This document shows positions 7,971 to 16,247 of a DNA stretch of 64,000 nucleotides, piece by piece (position 1 is the stretch's first letter; every line of letters starts with the position of its first letter). Both the position numbers and the translations under genes were made by a program. The stretch lies in assembly GCF_002899455.1 (NCBI RefSeq), contig NZ_PPFB01000001.1:6263501-6327500 (forward strand), written 5' to 3'. The DNA is from Streptomyces sp. DH-12. GTDB lineage: Bacteria > Actinomycetota > Actinomycetes > Streptomycetales > Streptomycetaceae. The notes under the pieces are model-generated. The model was not told the DNA's origin and did no database searches. It saw nothing but the letters and a program-made list of their open reading frames with translations.

Positions 7971-9043
7971 GCCTCCTGCACCTGCTGTCGGCCGCACTCC
8001 TCGTGCTCGCCAACGGCTTCTTCGTCGGCGCCGAGTTCGCCCTGGTGTCGGTCCGCCGCAGCCAGATCGAACCGCTGGGCACCGCCCGCGCCCGCCAGGT
8101 GCTGCACGGCCTGGAGCATCTGCCGCAGATGATGGCGGCCGCCCAGTTCGGCATCACCGTCTGCTCGCTCACCCTGGGCGCGGTCGCCGAACCGACCGTC
8201 GCCCGGCTGCTGGAGCCGGTGTTCGCGTGGATGCGCCTGCCGCACGGGGTGATCCACCCGCTCGGCTACGTCATCGCGCTCGCCGCCGTGGTCTTCTTCC
8301 ACCTCGTCATCGGCGAGATGGTCCCGAAGAACCTGGCGATGGCCGCTCCCGAGAAGGCGGCCCTGTGGCTCAGCCCCGGCCTGGTGGGGTTCGCCCGCCT
8401 GTGCAGGCCGGTCACCGTCGCCCTCGGCGCCTGCGCCCGGGCCGTCCTGCGGCTGTTCCGCGTGGAGCCCAAGGACGAGGTGGAGGCCGTCTTCACCAGC
8501 GAGCAGCTCAACCGGCTGGTCGAGGACGCCGGCCAGGCCGGTCTGCTCGACCCGGAGGAGGCGGAGCGCCTGGAGGACGCCCTGGAGCTGGGCTCCCGCC
8601 CGGTCACGGACGTCCTGCTGCGCCGTGAGTCCCTGGTGACGGTCACCCCGGCGGTCACCGCGGGGCAGATCGTGGAGCTGACCGCCCGCACCGGGTACTC
8701 ACGCTTCCCGGTGGCGGCCGAGGGCGGCGCCTTCATGGGCTACCTGCACGTCAAGGACGTCCTGGACCTGGAGGACGCCGACCGGGCCGTCCCGCAGCAC
8801 CTGTGGCGCCCGATGACCACCCTGCGTCCCGAACTCCCGCTGGACGACGCCCTGACGGTGATGCGCCGGGCGGCCACCCACCTGGCCCAGGTGGCCGACG
8901 CGTCCGGCAAGGCGCTGGGCCTGGTCGCCCTGGAGGACGTCCTGGAGATGCTCGTGGGCGAGGTGCGGGACCCCGCCCACCGCGAGGTCACGCTCACCCC
9001 GCAGCGGGCGAGCGGGACACCGGAGGAGGCGATGGCCACCTGA
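7967..9043 (+). CDS. Second CNNM/CorC-type protein, lacking the CorC domain
   Basis: 358 residues with the same DUF21 membrane domain (LLVLANGFFVGAEFALVSVRR, IGEMVPKNLAMAAPEKAALW) and a CBS pair (about 210-340, including GYSRFPVAAEGGAFMGYLHV and LVALEDVLEMLVGEVRD). It stops right after the CBS module, without the C-terminal CorC/HlyC domain of its upstream neighbour. The four-base overlap ATGA with that gene points to coupled synthesis. Such tandem pairs are conserved in actinobacteria. The transported ion is not certain, and Mg2+ is the usual suggestion. Confidence 0.92.
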   Translation: MSLLHLLSAALLVLANGFFVGAEFALVSVRRSQIEPLGTARARQVLHGLEHLPQMMAAAQFGITVCSLTLGAVAEPTVARLLEPVFAWMRLPHGVIHPLGYVIALAAVVFFHLVIGEMVPKNLAMAAPEKAALWLSPGLVGFARLCRPVTVALGACARAVLRLFRVEPKDEVEAVFTSEQLNRLVEDAGQAGLLDPEEAERLEDALELGSRPVTDVLLRRESLVTVTPAVTAGQIVELTARTGYSRFPVAAEGGAFMGYLHVKDVLDLEDADRAVPQHLWRPMTTLRPELPLDDALTVMRRAATHLAQVADASGKALGLVALEDVLEMLVGEVRDPAHREVTLTPQRASGTPEEAMAT

Positions 9044-9080
9044 CGACGGGCGGTCCCTCGTCGTCACGCCCGTCGGGGTC

Positions 9081-10943
9081 TCACGGCTCCGACGGGTCCG
9101 AGGGGCCCCGCCCCGACAGCACCTCCCCGTACGCCTGCATCAGGTCCGGCAGCCGCAGGGTCGCCAGGTCCTCCCGGGACAGCGGCCCCGGGTACGCCGA
9201 CAGCCGCAGGTCCCGGTAGGCGCAGCTCTTCTCGTACAGGGTGCGCAGGAACCGGCCGTTGCCCAGCTCGTCGATCCAGCCCTGGTCCACCACGTGCCCG
9301 GCGACGGAGCGCAGCTCGTCCAGGGCCTCCTCGTCCCACACGTCGCCGTTCTCCGCGGCCAGCACCTCGCCGATCCTCGTCAGCTCCAGCGGCCGGTAGG
9401 AGGGGAAATCCACGCGGGTGGTGAACCGGGACGACAGTCCCGGGTTCGCGGCCAGCAGCCGGTCCATGCCCTCCGGGTAGCCGGCGAGGATCACCACCAG
9501 GTGGTCGCGGTTGTCCTCGGCCCGCTTCAGCAGCACCTGCAGCGCCTCGTCGCCGTACGCGTCGCCCTTGCCGTACCCGGAGTTCGACAGGGAGTACGCC
9601 TCGTCGACGAAGAGCACCCCGCCGAGCGCGGAGTCGATCAGTTCGTTGGCCTTCACCGCGGTCTGCCCCAGGTACTCGCCGACCAGGTCCGCCCGCTGGG
9701 CCTCCACCAGGTGGTCGCCGCCGAGCAGCCCGAGGGCGTAGAAGACCCGGCCCAGGATGCGGGCGACGGTGGTCTTGCCCGTGCCGGAGGGTCCGGAGAA
9801 GACGAAGTGCCGTTTGGGCGGCTGCACCGGGAGGCCCTGGCCGGTCCGCAGCCGCGCCATGTTCAACTGCGCCGACAGCGCCTTGACCTGACGCTTCACC
9901 GGCTCGAGGCCGACCATGCGCTCCAGCTCCGCGAGCGCCTCCTCCAGCAGCGCCGGGTCGGTGGGACCCGGGGGCAGCACCGGGCCGGAGCCGCCGAAGC
10001 GCTCGCGCGCCCCCGGCCCGGCCGGCGGGGGCATCGGGGAGGGCGTGGGGCCGGGAGCGGACAGCCGCAGGTCGCGGCCCTCCGTCCCGAAGAGCGGGTC
10101 CAGGGTGTCGGGGCCGTCGACGGTGTCCTGCCCGACGCCGCTCAGGGTGATCGCGGCGAGGTCGGCGGAGTCGTCGTAGCCGTCGCCCTCGGCGATCGCG
10201 GCGAGCCGGGCGGAGGTGTCCATGAAGGCCGGATCGACCCGGTGCACGGCCCGGTACAGGGGGAGGGCGGCGGCGCTGCGTCCGGTGCCCTCGTGCGCGC
10301 GGGCCAGCCAGTAGCGCAGCTCCTTGCGCTGCGGCTGCTCGCTGCGGCACCGCATCAGCGCCGCCGACAGCAGCGGCTCGGCCTGCCCGTACATCTCCAG
10401 CCGCACCCGGGCCATGCCGCCGAACAGGCCCGCCTCGATGCCCAGCAGCGGGTCGTCGACGAGCGGGTCGGTGTGCCGGACCAGCTGCTCCCAGTCCTTG
10501 ACCAGGTAGGCGCGGCAGGCGTGCAGGAAGCGCACCTGCGGGTCGGTGTCCACCGGGGGCAGCCCGGCGAGCGCGCGGTCCAGCTCGGGGACGTGCCGGC
10601 CGTCCAGCCAGTGCGAGGCGTGGGCGAGCAGCAGGTCGCGCGGGGTCTCCAGGACCGGCTGCACCCACCAGCCGAGCCAGTACCAGGAGTTGAGGGTGCG
10701 GCGGTGCCGGGCGCGCTGTTCGCCGAAGCGGTCGCGGTGGCGGAACATGCGCAGCAGCGCGGTCGTCGTGTCGACGCGCAGCGCGTGCAGTCCGAGCCAG
10801 CCGTCGGCCATCCCCGGATCGATCCGCACGGCGGTCCGGAACTCCTCCTCCGCCTGCGGATAGGCGCCCATCGTGTAGGCGTCCACGCCTCGCAGCCAGG
10901 CGAGGTCGGCCGGGGCCTGCGGGCCCTGCGTGCCGAAGTCCAT
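9081..10943 (-). CDS. EccA/CbxX-like AAA+ ATPase with N-terminal TPR region
   Basis: 620 residues. The first ~290 form TPR-like helical repeats (MGAYPQAEEEFRTAVRIDP and similar). A proline-rich linker follows, then a CbxX/CfqX AAA+ domain: Walker A FSGPSGTGKTTVARILG (about residue 381), Walker B GVLFVDEAYSL (about 437) and sensor AGYPEGMDRLLAANPGLSSRF. This is the layout of EccA of type VII secretion and of SpoVK-like ATPases, but no other ESX gene is nearby, so the client is unknown. The start was moved to the ATG at 10943 because GGGGGAC sits just upstream. A GTG 12 bp further upstream is the alternative. It is transcribed alone, convergent with the CNNM pair. Confidence 0.85.
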   Translation of the reverse strand: MDFGTQGPQAPADLAWLRGVDAYTMGAYPQAEEEFRTAVRIDPGMADGWLGLHALRVDTTTALLRMFRHRDRFGEQRARHRRTLNSWYWLGWWVQPVLETPRDLLLAHASHWLDGRHVPELDRALAGLPPVDTDPQVRFLHACRAYLVKDWEQLVRHTDPLVDDPLLGIEAGLFGGMARVRLEMYGQAEPLLSAALMRCRSEQPQRKELRYWLARAHEGTGRSAAALPLYRAVHRVDPAFMDTSARLAAIAEGDGYDDSADLAAITLSGVGQDTVDGPDTLDPLFGTEGRDLRLSAPGPTPSPMPPPAGPGARERFGGSGPVLPPGPTDPALLEEALAELERMVGLEPVKRQVKALSAQLNMARLRTGQGLPVQPPKRHFVFSGPSGTGKTTVARILGRVFYALGLLGGDHLVEAQRADLVGEYLGQTAVKANELIDSALGGVLFVDEAYSLSNSGYGKGDAYGDEALQVLLKRAEDNRDHLVVILAGYPEGMDRLLAANPGLSSRFTTRVDFPSYRPLELTRIGEVLAAENGDVWDEEALDELRSVAGHVVDQGWIDELGNGRFLRTLYEKSCAYRDLRLSAYPGPLSREDLATLRLPDLMQAYGEVLSGRGPSDPSEP

Positions 10944-11230
10944 CGCGTCCCCCACAGACCGTGCCCCCGTCGGTGTGCCGGCCGGCCCTCGGCCGCCGGC
11001 GCCCTGTGGCCGAACCGCCGTGCCGCGGACCGGAGTTGCCAGGTGCGTGAAGCGTCGTCGCCGGCCGCACCGAGGGGCATCGTACCTGCGGGGGCGCCGC
11101 GTCCGCAGGGTGCGGAGCAGGGGAAACGGAGAGGGAGAGGGGGCGCGTGGGAGGCGCGCGGAAGATGATCCTCACCCAGGGTGATCGTCATATGCCACTG
11201 TGCGCCCGGAAAGCGCGAAAAGGGCAGAAC

Positions 11231-11266
11231 GAAGCCCCCGATCACGGGGGAACAACCGGGGGCTTC
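11231..11266 (-). terminator. Hairpin downstream of the small P-loop kinase gene
   Basis: GAAGCCCCCG at 11231-11240 pairs perfectly with 11257-11266 around a 16-nt loop. It lies about 130 bp past the stop of the minus-strand kinase gene and 290 bp upstream of the AAA+ gene start, so it separates the two transcripts. The rest of the 10944-11394 gap holds no gene I can see and should contain the AAA+ promoter. Confidence 0.6.
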
Positions 11267-11394
11267 GCGTCTTCCGGCGGCTCCCGAAGGGCCGCACATT
11301 GAGAACGTAAGACCTGTACGGGCCCTGGGTCAAGCCGAGTTGGGGGACCGCGGCAACTTGTCCGGGACCGTTCTTCACGGGATCACCACATCGC

Positions 11395-11952
11395 CTACGA
11401 CCCGTCACCGAGCGTGATCGAACAAGGCGCCTCCCCCGTCCCGGCAGGCCCGGGAACCAGCTCGTACCCCTGCCGCCCCTGCCGTACCAGCAGGTGCGCG
11501 AAGGGGCGCGAGGGGTCGTCGGTGAAGTGCGCGCGCTCCGCCCGCTCCCAGCCGTCCCAGAACGCCCGCTGCTCCTCGCCGTCCCGTGCCCGCCCCCGCG
11601 CCCAGGACTCCTCACGCGGCACGTCCATCCACAGCAGCAGCGCCAGATACGGGCGCAGCGCCTCGCGTCCGGCGCCGACGCCCTCCACGACCACCACCGG
11701 CGCGGCGGGCAGCGGGCGCGGCGGTCCGGGGCGCCGGGCGCGCCAGTCGTAGGGGGCGTAGTGCGCGGTCGTGCCCCGGGAGAGCGGGCCGATCACCTCG
11801 TCGCGCAGCCGTGCGGTCCAGTCGAACAGCTCGTCGTGGCGGGCGATGTCGTCGAGGTGCAGCACCGGGGCGCCGCCGAGCGCGGCGGCCAGCAGCCCGG
11901 CGAAGGTCGACTTCCCGGACCCGGCGTGCCCGTCGACGGCGACGAGCCGCAC
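11395..11952 (-). CDS. Uridine kinase-like small P-loop kinase
   Basis: 185 residues with Walker A VDGHAGSGKSTFAG near the N-terminus, LHLDDIARHDELFDW (substrate region) and VVVVEGVGAGREAL (Walker B-like), the pattern of nucleoside/uridine-kinase-like proteins widespread in Streptomyces. The substrate is not established. The annotated GTG at 11952 leaves almost nothing before the first beta strand. The frame upstream encodes IHTLASRIRRLPPSCGPV without any ATG, GTG or TTG before a stop at about 12046, and this stretch looks protein-like. Translation may start further upstream at a rare codon such as ATT 12003 (see findings). Confidence 0.8.
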   Translation of the reverse strand: MRLVAVDGHAGSGKSTFAGLLAAALGGAPVLHLDDIARHDELFDWTARLRDEVIGPLSRGTTAHYAPYDWRARRPGPPRPLPAAPVVVVEGVGAGREALRPYLALLLWMDVPREESWARGRARDGEEQRAFWDGWERAERAHFTDDPSRPFAHLLVRQGRQGYELVPGPAGTGEAPCSITLGDGS

Positions 11953-12070
11953 CGGGCCGCACGAGGGAGGGAGCCGGCGGATGCGGGAGGCGAGCGTGTG
12001 AATGACTGGTTCCCGGGACTGTGGGGGAGTGCGGACGGGAGCACTCTAGGCCCCGGACGGTACGGCGGTC

Positions 12071-12096
12071 CGTGCGGCCGGGACCCCGGCCGCACG
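12071..12096. repeat. Near-perfect 26-bp palindrome in a divergent promoter region
   Basis: CGTGCGGCCGGG at 12071-12082 is followed after two bases by its exact inverse complement at 12085-12096. It lies in the 343-bp gap between the leftward kinase and the rightward peptidase gene, where a terminator is not expected, so it may be an operator or cruciform. Nothing else was recognised in 11953-12270. Confidence 0.5.
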
Positions 12097-12275
12097 GGCG
12101 GGAGACGCGCATCCGCGGTGGATCCGCCACTGGTCGAGTCCCCTGTCGGTGGGCGCCGCGCGGCCCGGATGCTGGCAGGATCCGCCCGGCTGCGTTCATA
12201 GTGGGGCCCACACCCGCTCCATCCGCCGGACGCACGCCCTCCGGCGGCCGTGCGCCGGTCCTGTCCCGACTCCGA

Positions 12276-12295
12276 CACCTGGGGGTCCCCCACCC
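12276..12295 (+). promoter_or_regulatory. GGGGGTCCCCC palindrome in place of a ribosome site
   Basis: The bases just upstream of the peptidase ATG (12296) read ACACCTGGGGGTCCCCCACCC. No purine-rich Shine-Dalgarno is visible. The G5TC5 core is the complement of the G5AC5 core seen in the elements inside ribBA and hisG. A hairpin here could hide or replace the ribosome site, or the mRNA may be leaderless. Confidence 0.35.
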
Positions 12296-13669
12296 ATGAG
12301 CAGAGCCGAACTGCCCTCCCGCAGAACCCTGCTGACCGCGGCGGTCGTCGCCGCCGTCGCCGGAAGCGCGGCGACGGCGTCCGCGTCCGTCCCGACCGCC
12401 GGCGCCACCCGGCCCGCGGCGCCCGGGCGGGCCGCCGCCCGCACCGTCGACAACCGCGCCTGGACCACGTACACCGACTGGCGCTCCGGCACCGCCGCCG
12501 GCGCCCGCGCCGTGGCCGGCGTCCGCCCCGGCCTGGTGGTCGCCGAGGCGGCCGGCACGACGGACTACACCGACCCGCACACCGGCCGCACGGCCGCCTG
12601 GGAGTACGCCACCTGGACCTCGCCCGTCCACCGCCTCGCGGTCCCGTCCACCGAGGCGATCGCCTCCTGGAACGCGCACACCCCCGAGGGCACGTGGATC
12701 CAGGTCGAGCTGAAGGGCACGTACTCCGACGGCACGGACACCCCCTGGTACGTGATGGGCCGCTGGGCGGCCGGCGACGGCGACATCCGGCGCACCTCGG
12801 TGGACGACCAGGGCGACGGGAGGAGCAGCGTCTGGACGGACACGCTCGCCGTCGACGACGCGTCCTCGGGGCTGCGCCTGGCCTCCTGCCGGCTGCGCCT
12901 GACCCTGTACCGCCGTCCGGGCACCCGCCTCACCCCGACCGTGTGGCGCCTCGGCGTGATGGGCTCCGACGTCCCCGACCGGTTCACCGTCCCCGCCTCG
13001 ACGCCCGGCCTCGCCAGGGAACTGATCGTCCCGCGCTACTCGCAGGAGATCCACAAGGGCCAGTACCCGGAGTACGACAACGGCGGCGAGGCCTGGTGCA
13101 GCCCCACCTCCTCGCAGATGATCATCGAGTACTGGGGCGGCCGGCTCTCCGAGGAGCAGCTCTCCTGGGTCGACCCCTCCTACGCCGACCCGCAGATCTG
13201 CCACGCGGCCCGCCACACCTACGACTACCAGTACGCCGGGTGCGGCAACTGGCCGTTCAACGCGGCCTACGCGGCCACCTTCCCCGGCCTCCAGGGCGTG
13301 GTCACCCGCCTGCGGTCGCTCACCGACCTGGAGACGCTGATCGCGGCGGGCATCCCGGCCATCACCTCCCAGTCGTTCCTGAAGGAGGAGCTGACGGGGG
13401 CGGGCTACGGCACCGCCGGGCACCTGATGACCGTGATCGGCTTCACCGCCGACGGCGACGTGATCGCCAACGACCCCGCCTCGGACGACAACGAGGCCGT
13501 GCGCCGGGTCTACCAGCGGCGCGAGTGGGAGAACATCTGGCTCAGGACCAAGCGGTACAACGCCTCCGGGAAGGTCGCCTCCGGCACCGGCGGCGTCTGC
13601 TACCTGTACTTCCCGGCCCGCCCGACCCCGCGCCAGCGCAAGGCGCTCGCGGCGGTGGGCGTGCGCTGA
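12296..13669 (+). CDS. Secreted C39-like peptidase family protein (Tat signal)
   Basis: 457 residues. The N-terminus carries a twin-arginine signal (SRAELPSRRTLLTAAVVAAV, then an Ala-rich h-region ending ATASA), so the product is probably exported folded. Residues about 50-235 form a beta-rich domain. The C-terminal half is a papain-fold, C39-like peptidase with Cys in GGEAWCSPTSSQMI (about residue 267), His in GTAGHLMTVIGF (about 375) and the DGDVIANDPASDDNEAVRR strand carrying the Asp/Asn. Such proteins are frequent in Streptomyces secretomes and their substrates are unknown. The gene stands alone. The usual ribosome site is missing (see the palindrome upstream). Confidence 0.85.
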   Translation: MSRAELPSRRTLLTAAVVAAVAGSAATASASVPTAGATRPAAPGRAAARTVDNRAWTTYTDWRSGTAAGARAVAGVRPGLVVAEAAGTTDYTDPHTGRTAAWEYATWTSPVHRLAVPSTEAIASWNAHTPEGTWIQVELKGTYSDGTDTPWYVMGRWAAGDGDIRRTSVDDQGDGRSSVWTDTLAVDDASSGLRLASCRLRLTLYRRPGTRLTPTVWRLGVMGSDVPDRFTVPASTPGLARELIVPRYSQEIHKGQYPEYDNGGEAWCSPTSSQMIIEYWGGRLSEEQLSWVDPSYADPQICHAARHTYDYQYAGCGNWPFNAAYAATFPGLQGVVTRLRSLTDLETLIAAGIPAITSQSFLKEELTGAGYGTAGHLMTVIGFTADGDVIANDPASDDNEAVRRVYQRREWENIWLRTKRYNASGKVASGTGGVCYLYFPARPTPRQRKALAAVGVR

Positions 13670-13810
13670 GCCGGCGCGCGCGGCGGTCCCCGGCCGTCAC
13701 CGGGGCCCGCCGCGTGTGACCAACCTCTCGGCGGCACCGGCCGGTTCCGGTGGCAAGGTGGAGGACGTCGCTTGGGGGGATCCACGCACCACGGAGACCA
13801 GGTAGAAGTC

Positions 13811-13951
13811 ATGAGCGCCAACGCAGCCACCGTCACCCGCGTCCGTACCGGCGGACCCCGCGAGGACGGTCCGAAGATCGCCGAGCATGTGCTGGGCTGG
13901 ACCCTCGTCGTGGTCCTCGCGATGCTCGTGACACAGCTGGGACTGCTGTAG
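13811..13951 (+). CDS. Small single-pass membrane protein, 46 residues
   Basis: ATG 13811 to TAG 13949-13951 encodes MSANAATVTRVRTGG, a short charged middle, and a C-terminal hydrophobic helix VLGWTLVVVLAMLVTQLGLL that ends the protein. GGTAGAAG precedes the start. GC3 bias is strong and the layout (soluble N-terminus, tail anchor) matches small conserved Streptomyces proteins of unknown function. It begins 141 bp after the peptidase gene and probably has its own promoter. Confidence 0.7.
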   Translation: MSANAATVTRVRTGGPREDGPKIAEHVLGWTLVVVLAMLVTQLGLL

Positions 13952-14081
13952 TCCCGCGGCGCGGGCCGGCCTGTCACACCCCCGCGGGACCGTCCCGCCC
14001 CCCCCCGCAGGAGACCTGGGCCGGCAGTGAACCTCAGCCGGCGGTCCGCGGTGCCTCCCCCGGTTCGCGGCCCCCGGCGAG

Positions 14082-14400
14082 CGTCGGCCCGTCGCGCCGG
14101 ACTTCATCGCCGTCGGACGCCGCCTGTTCGCCGACCGGCCCTGCGACGCGCCGTCGATGGACGACATCGCACGCCGGGCGCGGGTCGCCGAGGGCCTGAT
14201 CCCCTGCTGCTTCCACTCCGAGCGGGGCTGCTGCCCGGCGATCACCGAGGACTCGGCGGCCGGGCCGGTCGCGCCGGCGGCGAGCGGTGACGAACTGCCG
14301 CCCGTGGAGCGGGTGCGGCGCACCGTCGGCAGTTGTCTGCGGTACGCGGAGCACCACCGGGCCGCCCGCCGCGCGATCGGGGGGGATGGCACCCGGTGTC
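14082..14400 (+). pseudogene. Decayed TetR-family regulator
   Basis: One frame reads DFIAVGRRLFADRPCDAPSM, DDIARRARVAEGLIPCCFHS and ERGCCPAITEDSAAG. This is a TetR helix-turn-helix in which the invariant aromatic run (normally GLIYYYFxSKRGYY) has become LIPCCFHSERGCC. No start codon precedes the domain (the only ATG, 14157, is inside the HTH), and the ligand domain is cut short near RRAIGGDGTR. The likely history is a point-mutated, C-terminally deleted tetR. It lies directly before a DasR-box-like site where gene loss is also suspected. Confidence 0.65.
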
Positions 14401-14469
14401 TCCTCGTGGAGGAAGGGAGAACCGCGTTGTTTGACATGAGCGCGGCAATTCGATCGGACGGGAACCCCA

Positions 14470-14492
14470 GGAGGACTAGACCAGTTGGTCAA
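14470..14492. promoter_or_regulatory. DasR-box (dre)-like operator, copy 2
   Basis: GGACTAGACCAGTTGGTCAA at 14473-14492 matches copy 1 (1090-1109) at 18 of 20 bases, and TGCGG follows both at the same distance within one base. TAGACCAGT is a perfect DasR half-site, and GACCA-GT-TGGTC (14479-14490) is a perfect inverted repeat. On the minus strand TTGACC, a 17-nt spacer and TGGGGT echo the promoter-like arrangement of copy 1. The nearest intact gene is the acyl-CoA dehydrogenase 230 bp downstream, an unlikely DasR target. Confidence 0.5.
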
Positions 14493-14725
14493 TGGTGCGG
14501 GCCGATGCGATCAGCGGGAGGGCGCCGTACAGTGTCGTGGAAGTAAGCGGTCGTTAACTGGTGACGCGCCGCCGCCGATCGGGCATACTCACAGCGCACA
14601 GCCGCTGGTCAGCAGCTTCCGAGACCCGGGAGTGCGCCCACCGGCCAGGCACTGACACGACCCGGCGCGGACGCCTCCACCCCAGGCGCACGCCGATGTG
14701 CCCGAACAGGGAGGAGAGCGACGCC

Positions 14726-15898
14726 ATGCCCGACCGCGCCCCGCAGCCGGTGGACCGGCTACTGCCCACGGACGAGGCCCGGGACCTGATCTCGCTCGTC
14801 CGCGACATCGCGCAGCGCGAGATCGCCCCCGGGGCGGCCGAGGAGGAGGAAGCGGGCCGCTTCCCGCGCGAGCTGTTCACCCTGCTGTCCGAGTCCGGCC
14901 TGCTCGGCCTGCCCTACGACTCCGAGTACGGCGGCGGCGACCAGCCGTACGAGGTCTACCTCCAGGTCCTCGAGGAGCTCGCCCGGGCCCGCCTCACCGT
15001 CGCCCTCGGCGTCAGCGTGCACACGCTCGCCACCTATCCGCTCGCCGCCCACGGCACCAAGGAGCAGCGCGCCGAGCACCTGCCCGCGATGCTCGGCGGC
15101 GGCCTGCTCGGCGGCTACTGCCTCTCCGAACCCTCCTCCGGCTCCGACGCCGCGTCCCTGCGCACCCGCGCGGTCCGCGACGGGGACGACTGGGTCATCG
15201 ACGGCACCAAGGCGTGGATCACCCACGGCGGCGTCGCCGACTTCTACACGGTCATGGCACGCACCGGCGGTGAGGGGGCGCGCGGCATCAGCGCGTTCCT
15301 GGTGCCCGGGGACGCCGAGGGCCTCAGCGCCGCCGCGCCGGAGAAGAAGATGGGCATGAAGGGCTCGCCCACCGCCCAGGTCCACTTCGACGGCGTCCGG
15401 GTCCCTGACGCGCGCCGCATCGGCGACGAGGGGCAGGGCTTCGCCATCGCCCTGTCCGCGCTGGACGGCGGCCGGCTGGGCATCGCCGCGTGCGCCATCG
15501 GCGTGGCCCAGGCGGCGCTCGACGAGGCCGTCGGCCACGCCACCGAACGGCGCCAGTTCGGCAGGCCGATCGCCGACTTCCAGGGGCTGCGCTTCATGCT
15601 CGCCGACATGGCCACCCAGATCGAGGCGGGACGCGCGCTGTACCTGGCGGCGGCCCGGCTCCGCGACGCGGGCCGGCCATTCGGCCGGCAGGCCGCGATG
15701 GCCAAGCTGCACTGCACCGACGCCGCGATGCGGGTCACCACCGACACCGTGCAGGTCCTCGGCGGCTACGGTTACACCGCCGACTTCCCCGCCGAGCGCT
15801 ACATGCGCGAGGCGAAGGTCCTGCAGATCGTCGAGGGCACCAACCAGATCCAGCGCATGGTCATCGCCCGCCACCTCGCGGGGCCGGAGACGCGCTGA
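14726..15898 (+). CDS. Acyl-CoA dehydrogenase
   Basis: 390 residues, the full length of a medium/short-chain acyl-CoA dehydrogenase. FAD- and substrate-binding signatures are present: GGYCLSEPSSGSDAASLRT, WVIDGTKAWITHGGVADFYTV, ERRQFGRPIADFQGLRFMLA and QVLGGYGYTADFPAERYMRE. The catalytic base is the Glu in IVEGTNQIQRM (about residue 368). It oxidises acyl-CoA to trans-2-enoyl-CoA in beta-oxidation or branched-chain amino acid catabolism, and the chain specificity cannot be read from sequence. ATG 14726 follows GGGAGGAGAG. It stands as a single gene. Confidence 0.93.
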   Translation: MPDRAPQPVDRLLPTDEARDLISLVRDIAQREIAPGAAEEEEAGRFPRELFTLLSESGLLGLPYDSEYGGGDQPYEVYLQVLEELARARLTVALGVSVHTLATYPLAAHGTKEQRAEHLPAMLGGGLLGGYCLSEPSSGSDAASLRTRAVRDGDDWVIDGTKAWITHGGVADFYTVMARTGGEGARGISAFLVPGDAEGLSAAAPEKKMGMKGSPTAQVHFDGVRVPDARRIGDEGQGFAIALSALDGGRLGIAACAIGVAQAALDEAVGHATERRQFGRPIADFQGLRFMLADMATQIEAGRALYLAAARLRDAGRPFGRQAAMAKLHCTDAAMRVTTDTVQVLGGYGYTADFPAERYMREAKVLQIVEGTNQIQRMVIARHLAGPETR

Positions 15899-16247
15899 AC
15901 CGGCCGGACCCACGCCAGGACCCGGCGAGCCGGGCCCGCTCGGGCCCGCTCCGGGCCGCGCCGCCCCGCTCCGTCCCCCGTCCGCGTCAGGTCGCGGGGG
16001 AGGGGTGGGTCCGGGAGCCGCGGCGGCCACGGCCGTCTCGACGGGCGGCGGCGCGAACCCCGTGGCGCCGACGCCCGGTCGTCGCCTGCACGGGGTCGTC
16101 GTGCCCGGCCGACGCACGACCGGACCGGTCACGAGGGTCCGAGGAGGGCGTGCGCTCACCCGTGCCCCGTGCGGCGGAAGCGGAAAGGGGCGAAGGCGGC
16201 GAAGAGCGGGGGTGGCGGAGCTCCGCCGCCCCCGGGCCGGCCTGCGC
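15899..16247. other. 349-bp gap with no gene seen
   Basis: Between two convergent genes. It holds a short stem CCCGGC-GA-GCCGGG at 15921-15934 that may help end the acyl-CoA dehydrogenase transcript, and otherwise GC-rich sequence without a credible start, ribosome site or conserved motif on either strand. Confidence 0.5.

Noticed and set aside
9081..10943. Naming the AAA+ protein EccA of a type VII secretion system
   Set aside because: The architecture fits, but no EccB, EccC, EccD, EsxA or MycP gene lies in the window.
11612..13423. Long open frames on the strand opposite real genes (for example 11612-13423, 39303-44093, 45777-48539, 50705-52792)
   Set aside because: They mirror true genes in very high-GC sequence, have Arg/Gly/Asp/His-rich non-protein-like composition, and lack ribosome sites and domain motifs.
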